From: Beta vulgaris subsp. vulgaris | Lineage: Eukaryota > Streptophyta > Magnoliopsida > Caryophyllales > Amaranthaceae | Assembly (NCBI RefSeq): GCF_026745355.1 | Contig: NC_079202.1 | Coordinates: forward strand, 33,541,508-33,605,507 | Reading direction: 5' to 3' | Length of the DNA stretch: 64,000 nucleotides | Part shown: positions 39,521 to 50,605 of the stretch, one piece after another | Layout of the letters: every line of letters starts with the position of its first letter | Position numbering within the stretch: the stretch's first letter is position 1 | Position numbers and translations under genes: made by a program | Notes under the pieces: generated by a model | Told to the model about the DNA's origin: nothing | Database searches by the model: none | Seen by the model: only the letters and a program-made list of their open reading frames with translations

Positions 39521-39696
39521 TAGCACACAAAGTGGAAGTGAATTGGACATGCCAATCATTATCATAAAGCATATGAGATATATAAATCAAATGATAATGG
39601 AATTTAGGGACAAATAAAACATTACGTAAAACAAGCTCATTAGTGAGATGACCATCACGCTCCATAGTGGCTATGGTCGAACATACATTTGGGAGT

Positions 39697-40992
39697 CTAA
39701 CATCCATTTGGGAGTCTAACATGACAATCTACTATGTTCAGAACATTCACTAAACAAGAAAAATCCCCAGTGATATGATGAGATGCACCTGTATCAAGTA
39801 TCCACTCCATACATGCCATTCGTTCACCTGAGTGCTGCTCATTGTTAATTAAGTGCATAAGAGCTTGAATCTGCTCCAGTGTGAGATTGGCTAAGGATGT
39901 ACCATCACTTCCCGAAGACCCAAAGTTACCATCAGCGACCATGTGAGCTTTCACGCTCATAGGCCCCCGAACTTTTCCAGCTACACCACCGCTGTTGTTG
40001 GCATACCTAACAACACCACCACTAGTACGCGTGCCACCATCATTCTTGCCAACGTTACGAGCGCGTCAATGCTCCTTATACCATTCGGGATTACCGTGAA
40101 TTTTAAAACAAGTACTGATTTCATGGCCTTTTTGTTTACAATGAGAGCATACAAGTTTAGACTTGTTGGTTCGGGCAAAACTACTCTTCCCTCGATCAGT
40201 GTGGAATTGAAAATCATGAACGTTGTCGGGACCCCCTTTGTCTTGAGAAATCACATGAGACTATTCTTCCTGGATCAATGTCTGGTATTCCCGGTTTATA
40301 TCCCCCAAAGGCTTTTGTGATAATAAGTTCGTGCGTATATCACCGTAAGCGGCGTTATCTAAGCCGATCAAGAATTGATGGTATATTTTTTCATTTCTCG
40401 CTTTGGATAATTTCAACGCAATCCCACAAATGCATTTGTTACACTCACACGAAGGCAAGGGTTGGAGACGAGCCAATTCATCATGAAGCCCTACCAATTT
40501 GGTGTAATATTCATTGATAGTCATAGACCAAGTTTGTTTGCAATCAGAAATTGCGACCTTAGGTTGCTGGATGCGTGGTCCATTGGCCACACGAAATCTC
40601 TGTTCAAGATAGCCCACAAAGCTTGAGCGTTGTCATGTAAAGGGATAGTGCCCACAATTTTTGAGTCCCAGAAAAAAAGGAACTGCCTTAGCATCCACCA
40701 CCAACATACTACGTAACATCCAGGACACAATCATCGAATGTACAATGTCCCAATCAAGTAAAGAAACTTGCTCTGTGGGTTTGGGAATCGTCCCATCAAC
40801 AAACCCAAATTTGTGCCTAGCGCGAAGAGAAAGGGTCATAGCCCTTGCCCATGCTACATAATCGTCACTCGTAAAGATGACGTGGGTGATAATATTTCCC
40901 GGTTGATCATTGGAACCCGAATAGTACGGAGAGGAAATAGTCATGGTCCACTCTCCTTGGCAATCAATGACCAATTTCTTCTCGTCTCCCAT
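39697..40992 (-). pseudogene. Younger copia: gag and protease
   Basis: Gag starts MGDEKKLVIDCQGEWTM (40992), with VIFTSDDYVAWARAMTLSLR and KFGFVDGTIPKP, then TWSMTINEYYTKLVGLHDEL, FLIGLDNAAYGDIRTNLL. Zinc knuckle CSHCKQKGHEISTC near 40160. Protease WILDTGASHHITGD at 39810 with the DTG triplet intact. Frame changes near 40630, 40260 and 40000 split the polyprotein. Confidence 0.88.
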
Positions 40993-41081
40993 GCTCTTGT
41001 GTTCCTTTGCTGATCACTCTAGTGATGCTAAGGTAATCGACACATATGAAAAAAGTTCGAAGGTAAGCTATCAAAGACTCT

Positions 41082-41093
41082 GCTCTAGTACCA
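41082..41093 (-). other. Primer binding site of the younger copia
   Basis: - strand TGGTACTAGAGC directly after the 5' LTR. It resembles the initiator-Met site TGGTATCAGAGC with CT for TC. Confidence 0.75.
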
Positions 41094-41256
41094 TGTGAAG
41101 GTAGGATATTAATTAGGTTAATTGTGTTTGTGACTATCATTAATGCTCTATGAAGATGTATTTATACAACCCTAATTATACATAACTCACTAAAGGGATA
41201 GCTAAACTAATAACATATAGGCCCAAAGAACATATACATAAATACGTAGTCCAACA
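41094..41256 (-). repeat. 5' LTR of the younger copia
   Basis: 163 bp, TGTGAAGGTAGG ... GTCCAACA on +. Pairs with 28082-28408. Confidence 0.88.
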
Positions 41257-41840
41257 CTAACTGATGTAATTTTCAGTTTAAACTAACCAATTCGAGGAAT
41301 CCGGCACATGCTTTTTTATGGGATAGCTCAGCAGGTAGAGTAGAGGACTAAAAATCCTCATGTCACGAGTTCAAATATGGTCCCTATGCAATGAAAAAAA
41401 AGTGTATTCAATATCCTCACAATAGCAAATTTTGCTACGGATGAGAAAGTGTGCTAATCCTTACCTTCTACATTTGCTTATCTCCTCTTACCAACCACCA
41501 AATTCCTTGAGTTCGTCTACTGCTTCTTTAGGTGTGAGCTTGATCTTGTACACCTATTTACACTATATGGACTTCTTGTCTTTAGGGAGATTAACCATCT
41601 CTCAAGTTTTATTGTCTTGTAGAGCTTTTAGTTTAACTTTCATAGCTTCAACCCATGCTTTATCTTGAGAAGCTTCTGTGTAATGTGCTGCTTCCATGAT
41701 CCTTAGCACATTATCCAAAGATGCCAAATAGTCTTCGAAATAGTATTATGAGTTCTCTAGTCTTGCTGTGATCATGTATTCAAAAAGTTCTCCACCTTTC
41801 ATGCCTAGTAAGTCAATGCTGAAATCTCTATTAGAAATGT
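41257..41840 (-). pseudogene. Outer old copia: start of reverse transcriptase
   Basis: On - from about 41690: EASQDKAWVEAMKVKLKALQ, NKTWEMVNLPKDKKSI, VYKIKLTPKEAVDELKEF, the canonical beginning of copia RT. The text continues across the younger copia to the RT/RNase H remnant at 26926-28081, so both are one element split in two. The first five bases are the CTAAC target duplication. Confidence 0.75.
41317..41390 (+). pseudogene. trnF: Plastid-type tRNA-Phe fossil
   Basis: GGGATAGCTCAGC, GGTAGAG, GAGGACT, AAAATCCTC and GTTCAAAT fall at the right spacing for plastid trnF-GAA and suit it better than the mitochondrial version. The anticodon loop reads CTAAAAA, giving AAA instead of GAA (G to A); other changes are also mostly G to A or C to T. 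The acceptor stem is disturbed (TATGGGA ... TCCCTATG still partly pairs). A transferred plastid piece in the nucleus, not a working gene. Confidence 0.75.
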
Positions 41841-42080
41841 GTATGGGTATAATAATAAGTAACTGGATAAATGATCTTCAAAGCATGTATTAGATACAAT
41901 TTCCTATACGTTATTTACCGACTCACCCAAATCAACGAGTATCACAGTAATACTTATGAGATATAAAGAAGAAATAACTGAATTTTATATTTTCACCTCT
42001 ACGACTAAGGGATCATCATGAGGGATTTTCAACTTCCTTTGATCTTGCTCACTACCACTCTAGGGAACGGATCAACCTTT
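41841..42080. other. Junction between outer copia and Tat-type gag fragment
   Basis: AT-rich, no recognisable coding text or terminal repeat. Confidence 0.35.
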
Positions 42081-42082
42081 GC

Positions 42083-43850
42083 CTAATTATTTAGCAAGAC
42101 TCGGCCGAGCTCCCTGAGGTAGTTCTTGTGCCCTCTATTGGTTGGTCCACTAGCGGCAAATCCTCCTAAGATTACAAGGAACATATCATCGTCAGTACTC
42201 TCACTTTCCTTCTTCTTGCTTTGTCGATCGTCCTTTATCTTGAAATTCCTTCCCCCTTGGGGAAAGTATGAATTCATCTTTCCTTTTCGAGCTAAATCCT
42301 CCAAAGCTCCCTTAAGGTGATTACACTCATTAGTCTCACCACAGTCCTTCTAAAAATGATAATACTTACTCTTGTCTCTATTCATGTAAGGAGTCTTCAT
42401 CTCAACTGGATCCTTGAGCTTATATTGATCCTTTATCTCCATGAAAATGGAAAATTGATCTTTGCTAAATGTTATGTGGTCAGCTGAAGATTCAAATTAT
42501 TTTCTCTTGCTTCCCCTAGACGAAGCGGGTGTGGAGGTTATAGCCCAAGTCTTAGGTTTTTAGGGTTGCTTTTCTTTGGCTGAGTTACCTCCTCATATTT
42601 CTTGGACTCCGGATGCTTTGTTTCAACACAAACTTCGGTGGTGCGTATAAACGCTTCGGCCTCTCTCAAGGCTTCTGCAAGAGTAGTAATATTCTTTATT
42701 ATAAGATCAAATTTCAAACTTCTTGGCCTCAACCCTGTGATGAAGGAGTCAAAGGCGACACCGGCATTGAGATCTTGAATTTGCAGAGCTTCTAGATTGA
42801 ATCTTTTAACGAAACTTCGAAGAGCTTGTTTTGGTCCTTGGATGACTTTGCCCAAGTGTATGCTAGTCTTGTGTTCTTGCGGATTGGCAACAAAATGACT
42901 CGTAAAAATATAACTGAGTTTAGTAAAAATATTGACTAAATTAGGAGGGAGATTGTTAAACCACTTATAAGCCACTCCCTTCAGAGTAGCCGGGAAGTTC
43001 TTACCCCAAGTAGCATCATCTATAGCTTGGACATACATCAGATGCTTATAAGTGGATAAGTGATCGTCTGGATCAGTTGTTCCATTAAAAGGTTCTATTG
43101 TAGGAAGCTTAACCTTTGGGAAGGGGGGCACCTCCATGATTTTGGCCGACAATGGAGTTGGCCAGTTGATCTGGAGGGCTCCCAACTGTCCCTCAGTGGG
43201 TATGAACTCCTTAGGGTACTCCTTCAATACAGGATTGGATGAGGTGTTTTCAAGAATTGGATGCCTAAACACCATCGGCTGTAATACCGTTTTCTCCTGT
43301 CTTGGACGAAAAAAGAGGGGCCTAGACTTCTTCCTTCTGTTCTGGATGGTAATCTCAAAGGAGGATCTCTCAAATATGGAGTAGATCATGTGGCATATCA
43401 TTGTAATGTTGTGGCTTTCTTTGCCTCCAGATATTCCAGAGCATCTGTCTCCATCTTATGTCCATTTAGACGGTAATTATCCTGAGTCCTGACCACCGAG
43501 TTCCAGTCCACTTTTCTTCGTTGCTCACTGTCTTCTGGCTTTTTTCTCTGCCTGCTCTCTTATAAAGTTCCTTAAGAACAAGTCGGCTTGGACCTGGATG
43601 ATTGTCCTGGGAATGGCCCTTAAGAGAAGTTGGATTGTTAGCGACCGGATCTAGACTATCTTGGAAAAACAGCGTATTGTTCTTTATTTGTTCTTGTACG
43701 ACTACGACCATCATAGTGTGAAAGTCATTCAGGACGTTTTCCAGATGGGCAGCAGTCACCGGACGTTCAAGTTTTTCCTGAATAACAGGTTCACGGCTCT
43801 GTCCATGAACATTTATGATAGACGGGGGCCTATCCCTCCCTCAAGGTGGT
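42083..43850 (-). pseudogene. Tat-type Ty3/gypsy gag fragment
   Basis: 43759-43466 gives a gag N-terminus (MTAAHLENVLNDFHTMMVVV). 43401-42538 is open for 287 codons with the retrotransposon gag core: PTIEPFNGTTDPDDHLSTYK, WGKNFPATLKGVAYKWFNNL, SFVKRFNLEALQIQDLNAGV, AFDSFITGLRPRSLKFDLI. 42360-42083 has a knuckle-like DCGETNECNHLKGALEDLAR. No protease, RT or LTR is attached. It reads opposite to the Tat element at 1-7996, so it is a separate insertion. Confidence 0.85.
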
Positions 43851-44274
43851 CTCTCATCATCTACAGTATCTTCTACTCGAACTTGAAAAGTTCGATCCTT
43901 GACATGCACAAGTCTAAAACTTATTGATATTCACTTTCCACTTTAAGTGATTAATAAATTATTGATTTGTTATGACTCATAAAAGTTAGACATACAATAT
44001 AATAATCAAGGATACATAAAACTTTCATTTTTATCTTAAGATTAGAAAAGGTGATCAAAAACTTAGGAATCTAAGAATAATTTCATCATTAGTTCGATAA
44101 CCATTATTTATTTGTTAATCTAAGTCAACAATTGACCAATCTTTCATAGGTGAATAACCAACTTATCAAATAAGGAAATCGGTCCTCATAAAGTAGATAA
44201 AATAATCCAAAGGGAACAACATGATCCAATTCAGGATCCAATACAACATAATCATTAATCACTCATGTGACTAA
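43851..44274. other. AT-rich flank
   Basis: No coding text. It is joined to 46026 onward once the Mutator-like element is removed. Confidence 0.35.
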
Positions 44275-44283
44275 TAGAATAAA

Positions 44284-46016
44284 CAGTTTTTTCACCAAAT
44301 ACTCTCGACAAATCACGAAATTCACCATATATTCTCAATGTTTCAAATATTCACCATATACCCTTGAGTTTTCGAAAATGTTCACCGAATACCCTTTTTC
44401 TAACGAACGTTAAATTGTCATTAGCTTTATTTACCATTTTGCCATTATTAACCCCTAACCTGAAAACTAAACCCTGATATAAATTCTAATCCCCAAAATC
44501 TAATCTAAACCATAACCCTAAAATCTAAACCCTAACACAACCCTCCCCTCCACCAGCCACCCCACCCCCTAACCTTAACCCACCCCCTCCCCCTCCCCTC
44601 CACCAGCCCCACCCCTCCTTCTCCCCGCTAGTGCCACATCCCCCCTCCCCCTACCAGCCCAGCCCCAGCCCCCACCCTCCCACTCCCCCTCCAATTCCAC
44701 AGCATCCCCCTCCCCCTCGAACCGCGACAACCCCCTCCCTTCCCCCGAGCACGCTTAGGTCATCGAATCACTGCCCACCATTTTGAACCCTTCATCTAAT
44801 TGGAAGGCTCGATTTTGGTGACATCTCTCTCCTCAAGCTCAGTACTACGGGGGGCCTTGTCGGCTTTTTCTTGGCGTTCGCACCACCAAAACAACAACAG
44901 CAACAACGACGAGAGCGAGAAACACTGGTTATTTTGTGTCGGGGAGAGAGAAATCGAAGGGGAGGGGTGGCGCTGCAAAATTTCTCACATGAGTTGCGAA
45001 AAATCAAGGAGGGGTTAATTCGAGGGGGGGGGGGGTATGAAAAATCGTCAATTAAACCGGCGTGTGATGCTTGTGGTGGCTGGAAGTGAATCGGCGTGGG
45101 GTAAGGGGGGAGGAGGTGGGGCTGCGGCGAATGGGAAGGGGAGGGGGCTGTGCTGGCAGTAGGAATGGCAACGGGTCGGACTTGGACCGGATTATGCATA
45201 ATCCGACTCCGACCCTACAGAAAGTCGGATTTTAAATCCGACTCCGACTCCGACTCCCAGATCCGACTTTGAAAATCCGAATTCGACCCGACCTAATATC
45301 CGAACATCCGACTCCGAGATCCGACCCGACTTAAAATCCGGACATCCGACTTAAAATCCGAACATCCGACTCCGAACCTGATCCGACTTATTTTTCTTTC
45401 AATTTTTTATTATTTTTTCTGTGGGAAAAGTCTATATAATACAATTGGCTGAAAGTCGATAAATAATACATTACATAAATAAGAAAAAATGATTGATTGA
45501 CTCAAAGTCGGAGTCAGATTCGGATGTCGGATTATTTTATGAGATCCGACTCCGACCCTCCTCCGACTCGAAGTCGGATTTTTTAAACGGAGTCGGAGTC
45601 GGATTATTTTTTTGTCGGAGTCAACTCGGATTTTTTCCTTCGGATCGGAGCGGACTAGGGTCGGATTCGGATTGGATTGCCATCCCTAGCTGGCAGAGGG
45701 GATGGGGGCTGCGGCGATTGAGGTGAGGGGGAGGGGGAGGGGGAGGTGTGGTGGGATGGGCTAGGGTGGGGAGGGGGTAAAACTTAGGGTTAAGGATTAG
45801 GGTTTAGATTAGGATTAGAGATTAGGGTTCATATTTTAGGGTTAGGGGTTAATTATGGCAAAATGATAAATAAAGCTAACGATGAGTTAACGACAGTTAG
45901 AAAAAGGACATTTGGTGAATGTTTTCGAAAACTCAAGGGTATATAGTGAATATTTGAAACATTGAGGGTATATGGTGAATTTCGTGATTTGTCAGGGGTA
46001 TTTGGTGAAAAAAACG
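44284..46016. mobile_element. Non-autonomous Mutator-like element, 1733 bp, with long TIRs
   Basis: Left CAGTTTTTTCACCAAATAC and right inverse GTATTTGGTGAAAAAAACG, with inverted identity continuing about 300 bp through telomere-like CCCTAAACC text into CCCCTCC/GGGGAGG tracts. Flanks TAGAATAAA (44275-44283) and TAAAATAAA (46017-46025) form a 9-bp TSD with one mismatch. No transposase. The core contains a hAT-like insertion and a G/C-rich piece (about 44750-45150) that could be captured host sequence. Confidence 0.8.
45160..45688. mobile_element. hAT-like element made of TCCGAC/GTCGGA motifs, 529 bp
   Basis: TAGGAATGGCAACGGGTCGG ... GGATTGCCATCCCTA with exact 8-bp TSD GCTGGCAG (45152-45159, 45689-45696). 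The arms consist of dozens of GACTCCGA/TCGGAGTC hexamer-like repeats in opposite orientation, with a short AT-rich centre (45390-45490). No protein. Confidence 0.88.
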
Positions 46017-46025
46017 TAAAATAAA

Positions 46026-46617
46026 ATTCTCAATCCCATGCTCTTGCATCAATCATCCATGCAAACAAAATACAACCAACATAGGCAACATGCTTCACAC
46101 AACGGCATAAAACATGTAATTTCACTTGAATATAAATCACATATGAACTATAAATAGTTCTTTATACATAATACTACATCAATCCTAATCTTATGACATG
46201 ATACTAGTCCACTAACATGTAGCTAGGTATGTACGTACCTTATCTAGATAATATGCGAGGCCACTTTAACAACCTTAGAAGTCGCAAAAAGAGAATTCTC
46301 CGCCTACCAAATATCGATACAACTACTAGTCGATACTCAAATAAAATTACAGCAACTTTGAAATATTTTAAATCCTCTTTAAAAGTGTTCAAAGTCCTTT
46401 TTAATCATCAAAACTTTAATTATTAATGTCTACTAATATAGTACTATCATACTAGTTATCAAAACTCTCAAAAACCCATACTTTGACAAATAAAACTCTA
46501 TCATAAGCATACTAATAAAAATTTCAGCAACTTATCATGTGTTTAAAAATCATTTAAAACATGCTTAAACATAATCGTAAACATAAGAGTGTTCAATTTT
46601 CATAAATTAAACTATAA
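46026..46617. other. AT-rich intergenic DNA
   Basis: No coding text or terminal repeat found. Confidence 0.35.
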
Positions 46618-46619
46618 TA

Positions 46620-46878
46620 CTCCCTCCATTTCATTTTAATTGTTACACTTTGATATTTTACACTATTCACAAATTTGAATTTGACCATCATTTGTGATTT
46701 ATACGCAGATGAAAATATAGTCATGTGGTATCTTGTTAGATTCATCATAACATGTATTTTATTAATATGTACTTTTTATAATTTTTACAAATACAAAACT
46801 AAAGATATATATCCTCAAAGTTTTGCATTGGCATACATGAAAAGTGTAAGTGTGTAGATTAAAATGAAACGGAGGGAG
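46620..46878. mobile_element. Stowaway MITE, 259 bp
   Basis: CTCCCTCCATTTCATTTTAA ... TTAAAATGAAACGGAGGGAG with TA on both sides (46618-46619, 46879-46880). Confidence 0.87.
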
Positions 46879-46880
46879 TA

Positions 46881-47456
46881 TAGTACTATAATTTTTTCAA
46901 CTCATAAAACTCTAAAAATCCACACTTTGATACTTAAAACCTTAGTTTAAACATATAAATAAATCTAAAATTTAATTACTCCACTATATAAATTACATAA
47001 TCTGAAATTTATATTTAAATCATTAAACTACAAACTTTAATCATGATACTAAAACATTAAATTAACCTATTAAAACATAAAATTAACATTAAATAAAATA
47101 AAGGAGGAAGGAGGGAGGGATGGCGCCCCAGAGGAGAGAGGGACGACGCCCAGGAGGAGGGAAGAAAGAGCACTGGCGGCTGAGTGATAGTTGGTGTGTG
47201 GAGAGAAATCGAAAAGGAGGGGGAGCACGTGGGAGAGGAGAGAGAGAAAGAAAAGAGAGGAGGAAATTTTAGGGTGAGTGTTTAATGTGTGGGAATTTTG
47301 GGTTTTCTTGGGTCTATATAGTTAACCCTTGTGGGCTTAATTAGAAAAATGTGTTTGAGCTTCCAATATTCATTTAATGATTGGGTAATTGCGTTGAGTT
47401 GGGTTCCTCTAACCCATTTTAAAATCCTTTACACTACAATTCAAATATGTTTAAAC
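46881..47456. other. Non-coding interval with G/A-rich stretch
   Basis: 47100-47270 is rich in GGAGGAGG and GAGAGA and contains GGCGCC. It resembles a transposon or gene leader, but I cannot connect it to an ORF. Confidence 0.3.
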
Positions 47457-47458
47457 TA

Positions 47459-47813
47459 CTCCCTCCGTTCCATTTATAGTTCTCGTTTCACTTTGGACAC
47501 GGAAATCAAGGAAACAATAATTATGATGTAATTCATATGGATTAGTTATTTTTTTGGAATTATTGAAGTAAAAAATGGGAGCATTAAATAGGTGACATGT
47601 AAAAAGAGGAGAGCGAGCGTAAAAAAAGATATTTTTTATATCAAACCAATGAGATTGAAGGAGTATTAAATGAGGGTGTCAAAAACCATGTGAAAAGGTG
47701 GGGAGAGAGAGAGAGTAAAAAGTGATGTTTTAAAATGGAAACAAGATATATAGGAATAACATTTTGGTACATCCAAAATGGAATACAGGAACTAGAAAAT
47801 GGGACGGATGGAG
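47459..47813. mobile_element. Stowaway MITE, 355 bp
   Basis: CTCCCTCCGTTCCATTTATA ... AAAATGGGACGGATGGAG with TA at 47457-47458 and 47814-47815. TIR shorter and more diverged than in its neighbours. Confidence 0.8.
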
Positions 47814-47815
47814 TA

Positions 47816-48424
47816 TTTAAATAATTTTCAAAGTAGACTAAATAAAATATTTGATTACTTAAAATCATTAAATAATTCTTTTGACTCTCAAATAGTTAAC
47901 ATACTAAGAAACAAATTATTTTAATAAAATCATGGGGGATTACAATTGTACAATATTTGCTTAGAAAATTTTGTATGATTTAACTCTTATAAATGTAGGG
48001 TTTGAACAAAATAGAAAATTGGACCTAGAAGTAAAATCTAAGGACAAATAATTTTGATCATGAAGGATCCAATTTTGACAACTTTTCATCACATATACAT
48101 CCCTGTACCAGCTATGCGCAATCAAAGACCAGGATTGGACTATACCAGATCGATGATTTTGGTCTTGTCCTCGTTCCATAGAAATCCTAGATTTCAAAAT
48201 TATGTTTAGGTCGGTCTAAATTTGAAAAAATTCGGTCCGGACCGGAATCCTGGAATTTTCGTTTCTTTTAGTAAAGAAAAAGTTCGAAAGTTGAAAAAAA
48301 GTTTAGAACTTAGAAAGTTAGAAAGCTAAAAACGTACTCTTTATTGCCTTTAGGATTCTCGTTATTCGAATTATTAAATTTTAATGTAGCTTATTTGTAA
48401 TAAGTTTAAATCTAAACAAAAATA
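47816..48424. other. Non-coding flank with GGTCCGGACC motifs
   Basis: 48195-48255 has TCGGTCCGGACCGGAATCC. Matching CCCGAT/GGTCC motifs occur on the far side of the LTR element at 56930-57040, so the LTR element probably split an older repeat rich in these motifs. Confidence 0.35.
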
Positions 48425-48429
48425 ATAAT

Positions 48430-49308
48430 TGTTTCGGATAAAAAACGTGTATGTGATATTTGGGGAGTCGTCTCGAGCTGTGCCCCAGTCTATTTCGAGC
48501 AGGCCTCGTTTGGTCGGCTATAATATCCTGCAAAATAAGGAAACCTACCCCGGGGGTTCCTCGGGAACACCCCTCCGACGCTCAAGTCAGTAAATAACTT
48601 TGTGGAGGGAGAAAGTAGTGAGAGAAGTTCTCAAGTGATAGAGATTAGGCCCTATTTGGTGATTAGAGTTTAGAGTTTAAAGTTTAGAGTTTAGAGTTTG
48701 TGGTTAGATGATTACTTTTTTGTTCAGAGGATTTGACTGCTGATTTAAATAATTATTGTGTAAAGGTGTTTGGTAACACTTAGCTGATTGTTTAGAGTTT
48801 TGTACTTTTTAGAGCATGTAAAATGACATTTATGGACGTATGTTTTTTTTTAAAAAAAAAATTTAGTATAGTTTATATGGACAAAATAGTCATTTGCTTT
48901 TTCTCTCTCCAAAACACTCATGAAAAAGCTCCTCTACCCAGCTTTTTCAAAACAGAGTTTTGATTAGAGTTTTCGGTACAAAACTCTCTTTAATCCTCTC
49001 TCTTACCAAACACCCAAATTAGAGTTTTTACTGGTCAAAACTCTAAACTCTCTCCAAACCTCTAAACTCTCTCTAAAACTCTCTCCCCCAAACACCCCCT
49101 AAATCAGATACCTGAGTTAAGGGGATACGTTCCCTAGAGTTGTTCCGGATGGGAACTGTAATTTGTATTGCCAATGGGGGGAATTCTCGTCCCTTCAGTG
49201 ATTATGGGCCTAGCAATGCTATGGACTAATATGTGAGGCTTAGTTCCCGGTGAGGGTATTTTTGCCTTGTAATATGTTATTGGGTTCGCCATATTTTGGG
49301 CCCAAACA
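48430..49308 (-). repeat. 3' LTR of the LARD-like element, containing a MITE
   Basis: Matches 56507-56889 on both sides of an insertion at 48648-49099. Also has about 40 bases (CTGAGTTAAGGGGATACGTT and neighbours) that the right LTR lacks. Confidence 0.88.
48648..49099. mobile_element. MITE in the left LTR, 452 bp
   Basis: GGCCCTATTTGGTGATTAGA ... CTCCCCCAAACACCCCC, inverted ends rich in AGAGTTTAGAG/CTCTAAACTCT. Absent from the partner LTR, which proves it is a later insertion. Harbinger-like by terminal wording; TSD not clean. Confidence 0.7.
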
Positions 49309-49860
49309 TTAGCCCCACGCCCAATATGCGATAAAAGACCCTCTGTAGATCGCGTGTTGAGCGGAGTTCTACAGGTTGTTATTATATCCCAAGATAGTTT
49401 TCAACCTTATGGACCAAGTACGTAATGTATACGTATATACAAATGGGCCACGTGCCAATCACCAATATATGTGCTTGTAACTTGTATTTTGTAATGCACT
49501 TTGGTGCCTTTTGAAATGTAAGCATCTAATAACTCCCAATTATAAATTTGACATTGACTTTTCATGTGGGCCATTATAACTTATAACAAATGACCAAGAG
49601 CAATTCAATACTGCTTGTCGACATTTTAGGCGCCAACTTTCGATTTTCAAATACTTCTATCTCACTTCGAGCAGATTAAAGTCTCCATCCGCGCACTCGT
49701 TTCCTTCGAGCAAGGTAAGTGCCTTCATGCAATCAAAAGGCCGAGGGAAGTGCAGCTAGCCGTCGACGAGGAAGCTTGAGACATAGGAATAATAAGACGT
49801 CGAGTAGGACCGAGACTTGACAAACTGTTTCGAGCCGGAGAAAGAGTCGAGTGCTCAGCA
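49309..49860. other. LARD interior, unique part
   Basis: No ORF with domain wording. Contains TTTAGGCGCCAACTTTCGAT near 49628, an echo of the primer-site text. Confidence 0.4.
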
Positions 49861-49867
49861 AAGGAGA

Positions 49868-50012
49868 TGAGTAAGTAGCTCGACCAAGGGAGTGAGTTGA
49901 GTAGCTCCACCAAGGGAGTGAGTGAGTAGCTCGACCAACGGAGTGAGTGAGTAGCTCGACCAACAGAGTGAGTGAGTAGCTCGACCAAGGGAGGAAGTGA
50001 GTAGCTCGAGAA
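49868..50012. repeat. 25-bp tandem array, about six copies
   Basis: Unit GTAGCTCGACCAACGGAGTG plus AGTGA, with small variants (CCACC, AAGGG, ACAGA). Frames through it encode repeated Leu/Ser/Thr strings; no gene. Confidence 0.88.
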
Positions 50013-50254
50013 TACCAACTACCACGAGGGAACCAATAATATGTTTCATCAAATGAAAGCATGAGAATTATTTGTTGTGCCGCTCCAGAATATCGCCAGT
50101 TGATCAAAGATATTTCGTGTTATGGAGACCGAGCAATTTGCCTATGTGACCTCCCTTTCATCCAATTAGCCCCACGCGTAACTCTCAATGTGGGACTTTC
50201 TTTCACATTGAGTGTTGTGCGGATTTGCTCTTTCAAGAGATTGAGAAAGGTGCA

Positions 50255-50605
50255 TGGTACCTTCTTGGAGCTCGCTCGAGGTGTTCAGGGACTGGTGAGC
50301 CCCATGTACCTCGAGCGGCGTCTTAGACCTCGCACGAGATGTCTTAAGGGCCAATAAGCCCCATGTATCTCGAGGGGGGTCGTGGACCTCGCTCGAAGTG
50401 TTCAGGGTCGGGTGAACCCCATGTACCTCGAGGGGCGTCTTGGACCTCGCTCGAGATGTCTCAGGGGATAATGAACCCCATGTATCTCGAGGGGCGTCTT
50501 GGACCTGGCTCGAGATGTCTCAGGGGACAATGAGCCCCATGAATCTCGAGGGGTGTCTTGGACCTCGCTCGAGCTGTCTCAGGGGATGATGAGCCCCATG
50601 TATCT
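50255..50605. repeat. 59-bp tandem array, left part (about 6 copies)
   Basis: Unit ATGTATCTCGAGGGGCGTCT, then TGGACCTCGCTCGAGATGTC and TCAGGGGATAATGAGCCCC. Stops abruptly in the TATCT at which the nested LTR element inserted, and resumes at 54658. Confidence 0.92.

Larger units (their letters stand above)
28082..41256 (-). mobile_element. Ty1/copia retrotransposon (younger), split by a chromovirus
   Basis: LTRs at 28082-28408 and 41094-41256 share text from TGTGAAGGTAG to TAGTCCAACA. The - strand 5' LTR is followed by primer site TGGTACTAGAGC (41093-41082), one step from the initiator-Met site. Flanked by CTAAC on both sides. Coding order on - is gag, protease, integrase, RT, RNase H. The copy is interrupted in RT by the element at 29963-37964, so about 5.2 kb is its own. 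Confidence 0.9.

Noticed and set aside
39943..40517. + strand ORFs of 125 and 79 codons
   Set aside because: Antisense shadows of the copia gag and zinc knuckle.
41317..41390. A functional nuclear tRNA-Phe gene
   Set aside because: Wording is plastid-type, anticodon is changed from GAA to AAA and the acceptor stem is disturbed.
44792..45199. - strand ORF of 135 codons in the Mutator-like MITE
   Set aside because: Low-complexity Pro/Ser/Cys text from C-rich arms, and it runs into the later hAT insertion at 45160. Possible captured sequence, but no gene evidence.
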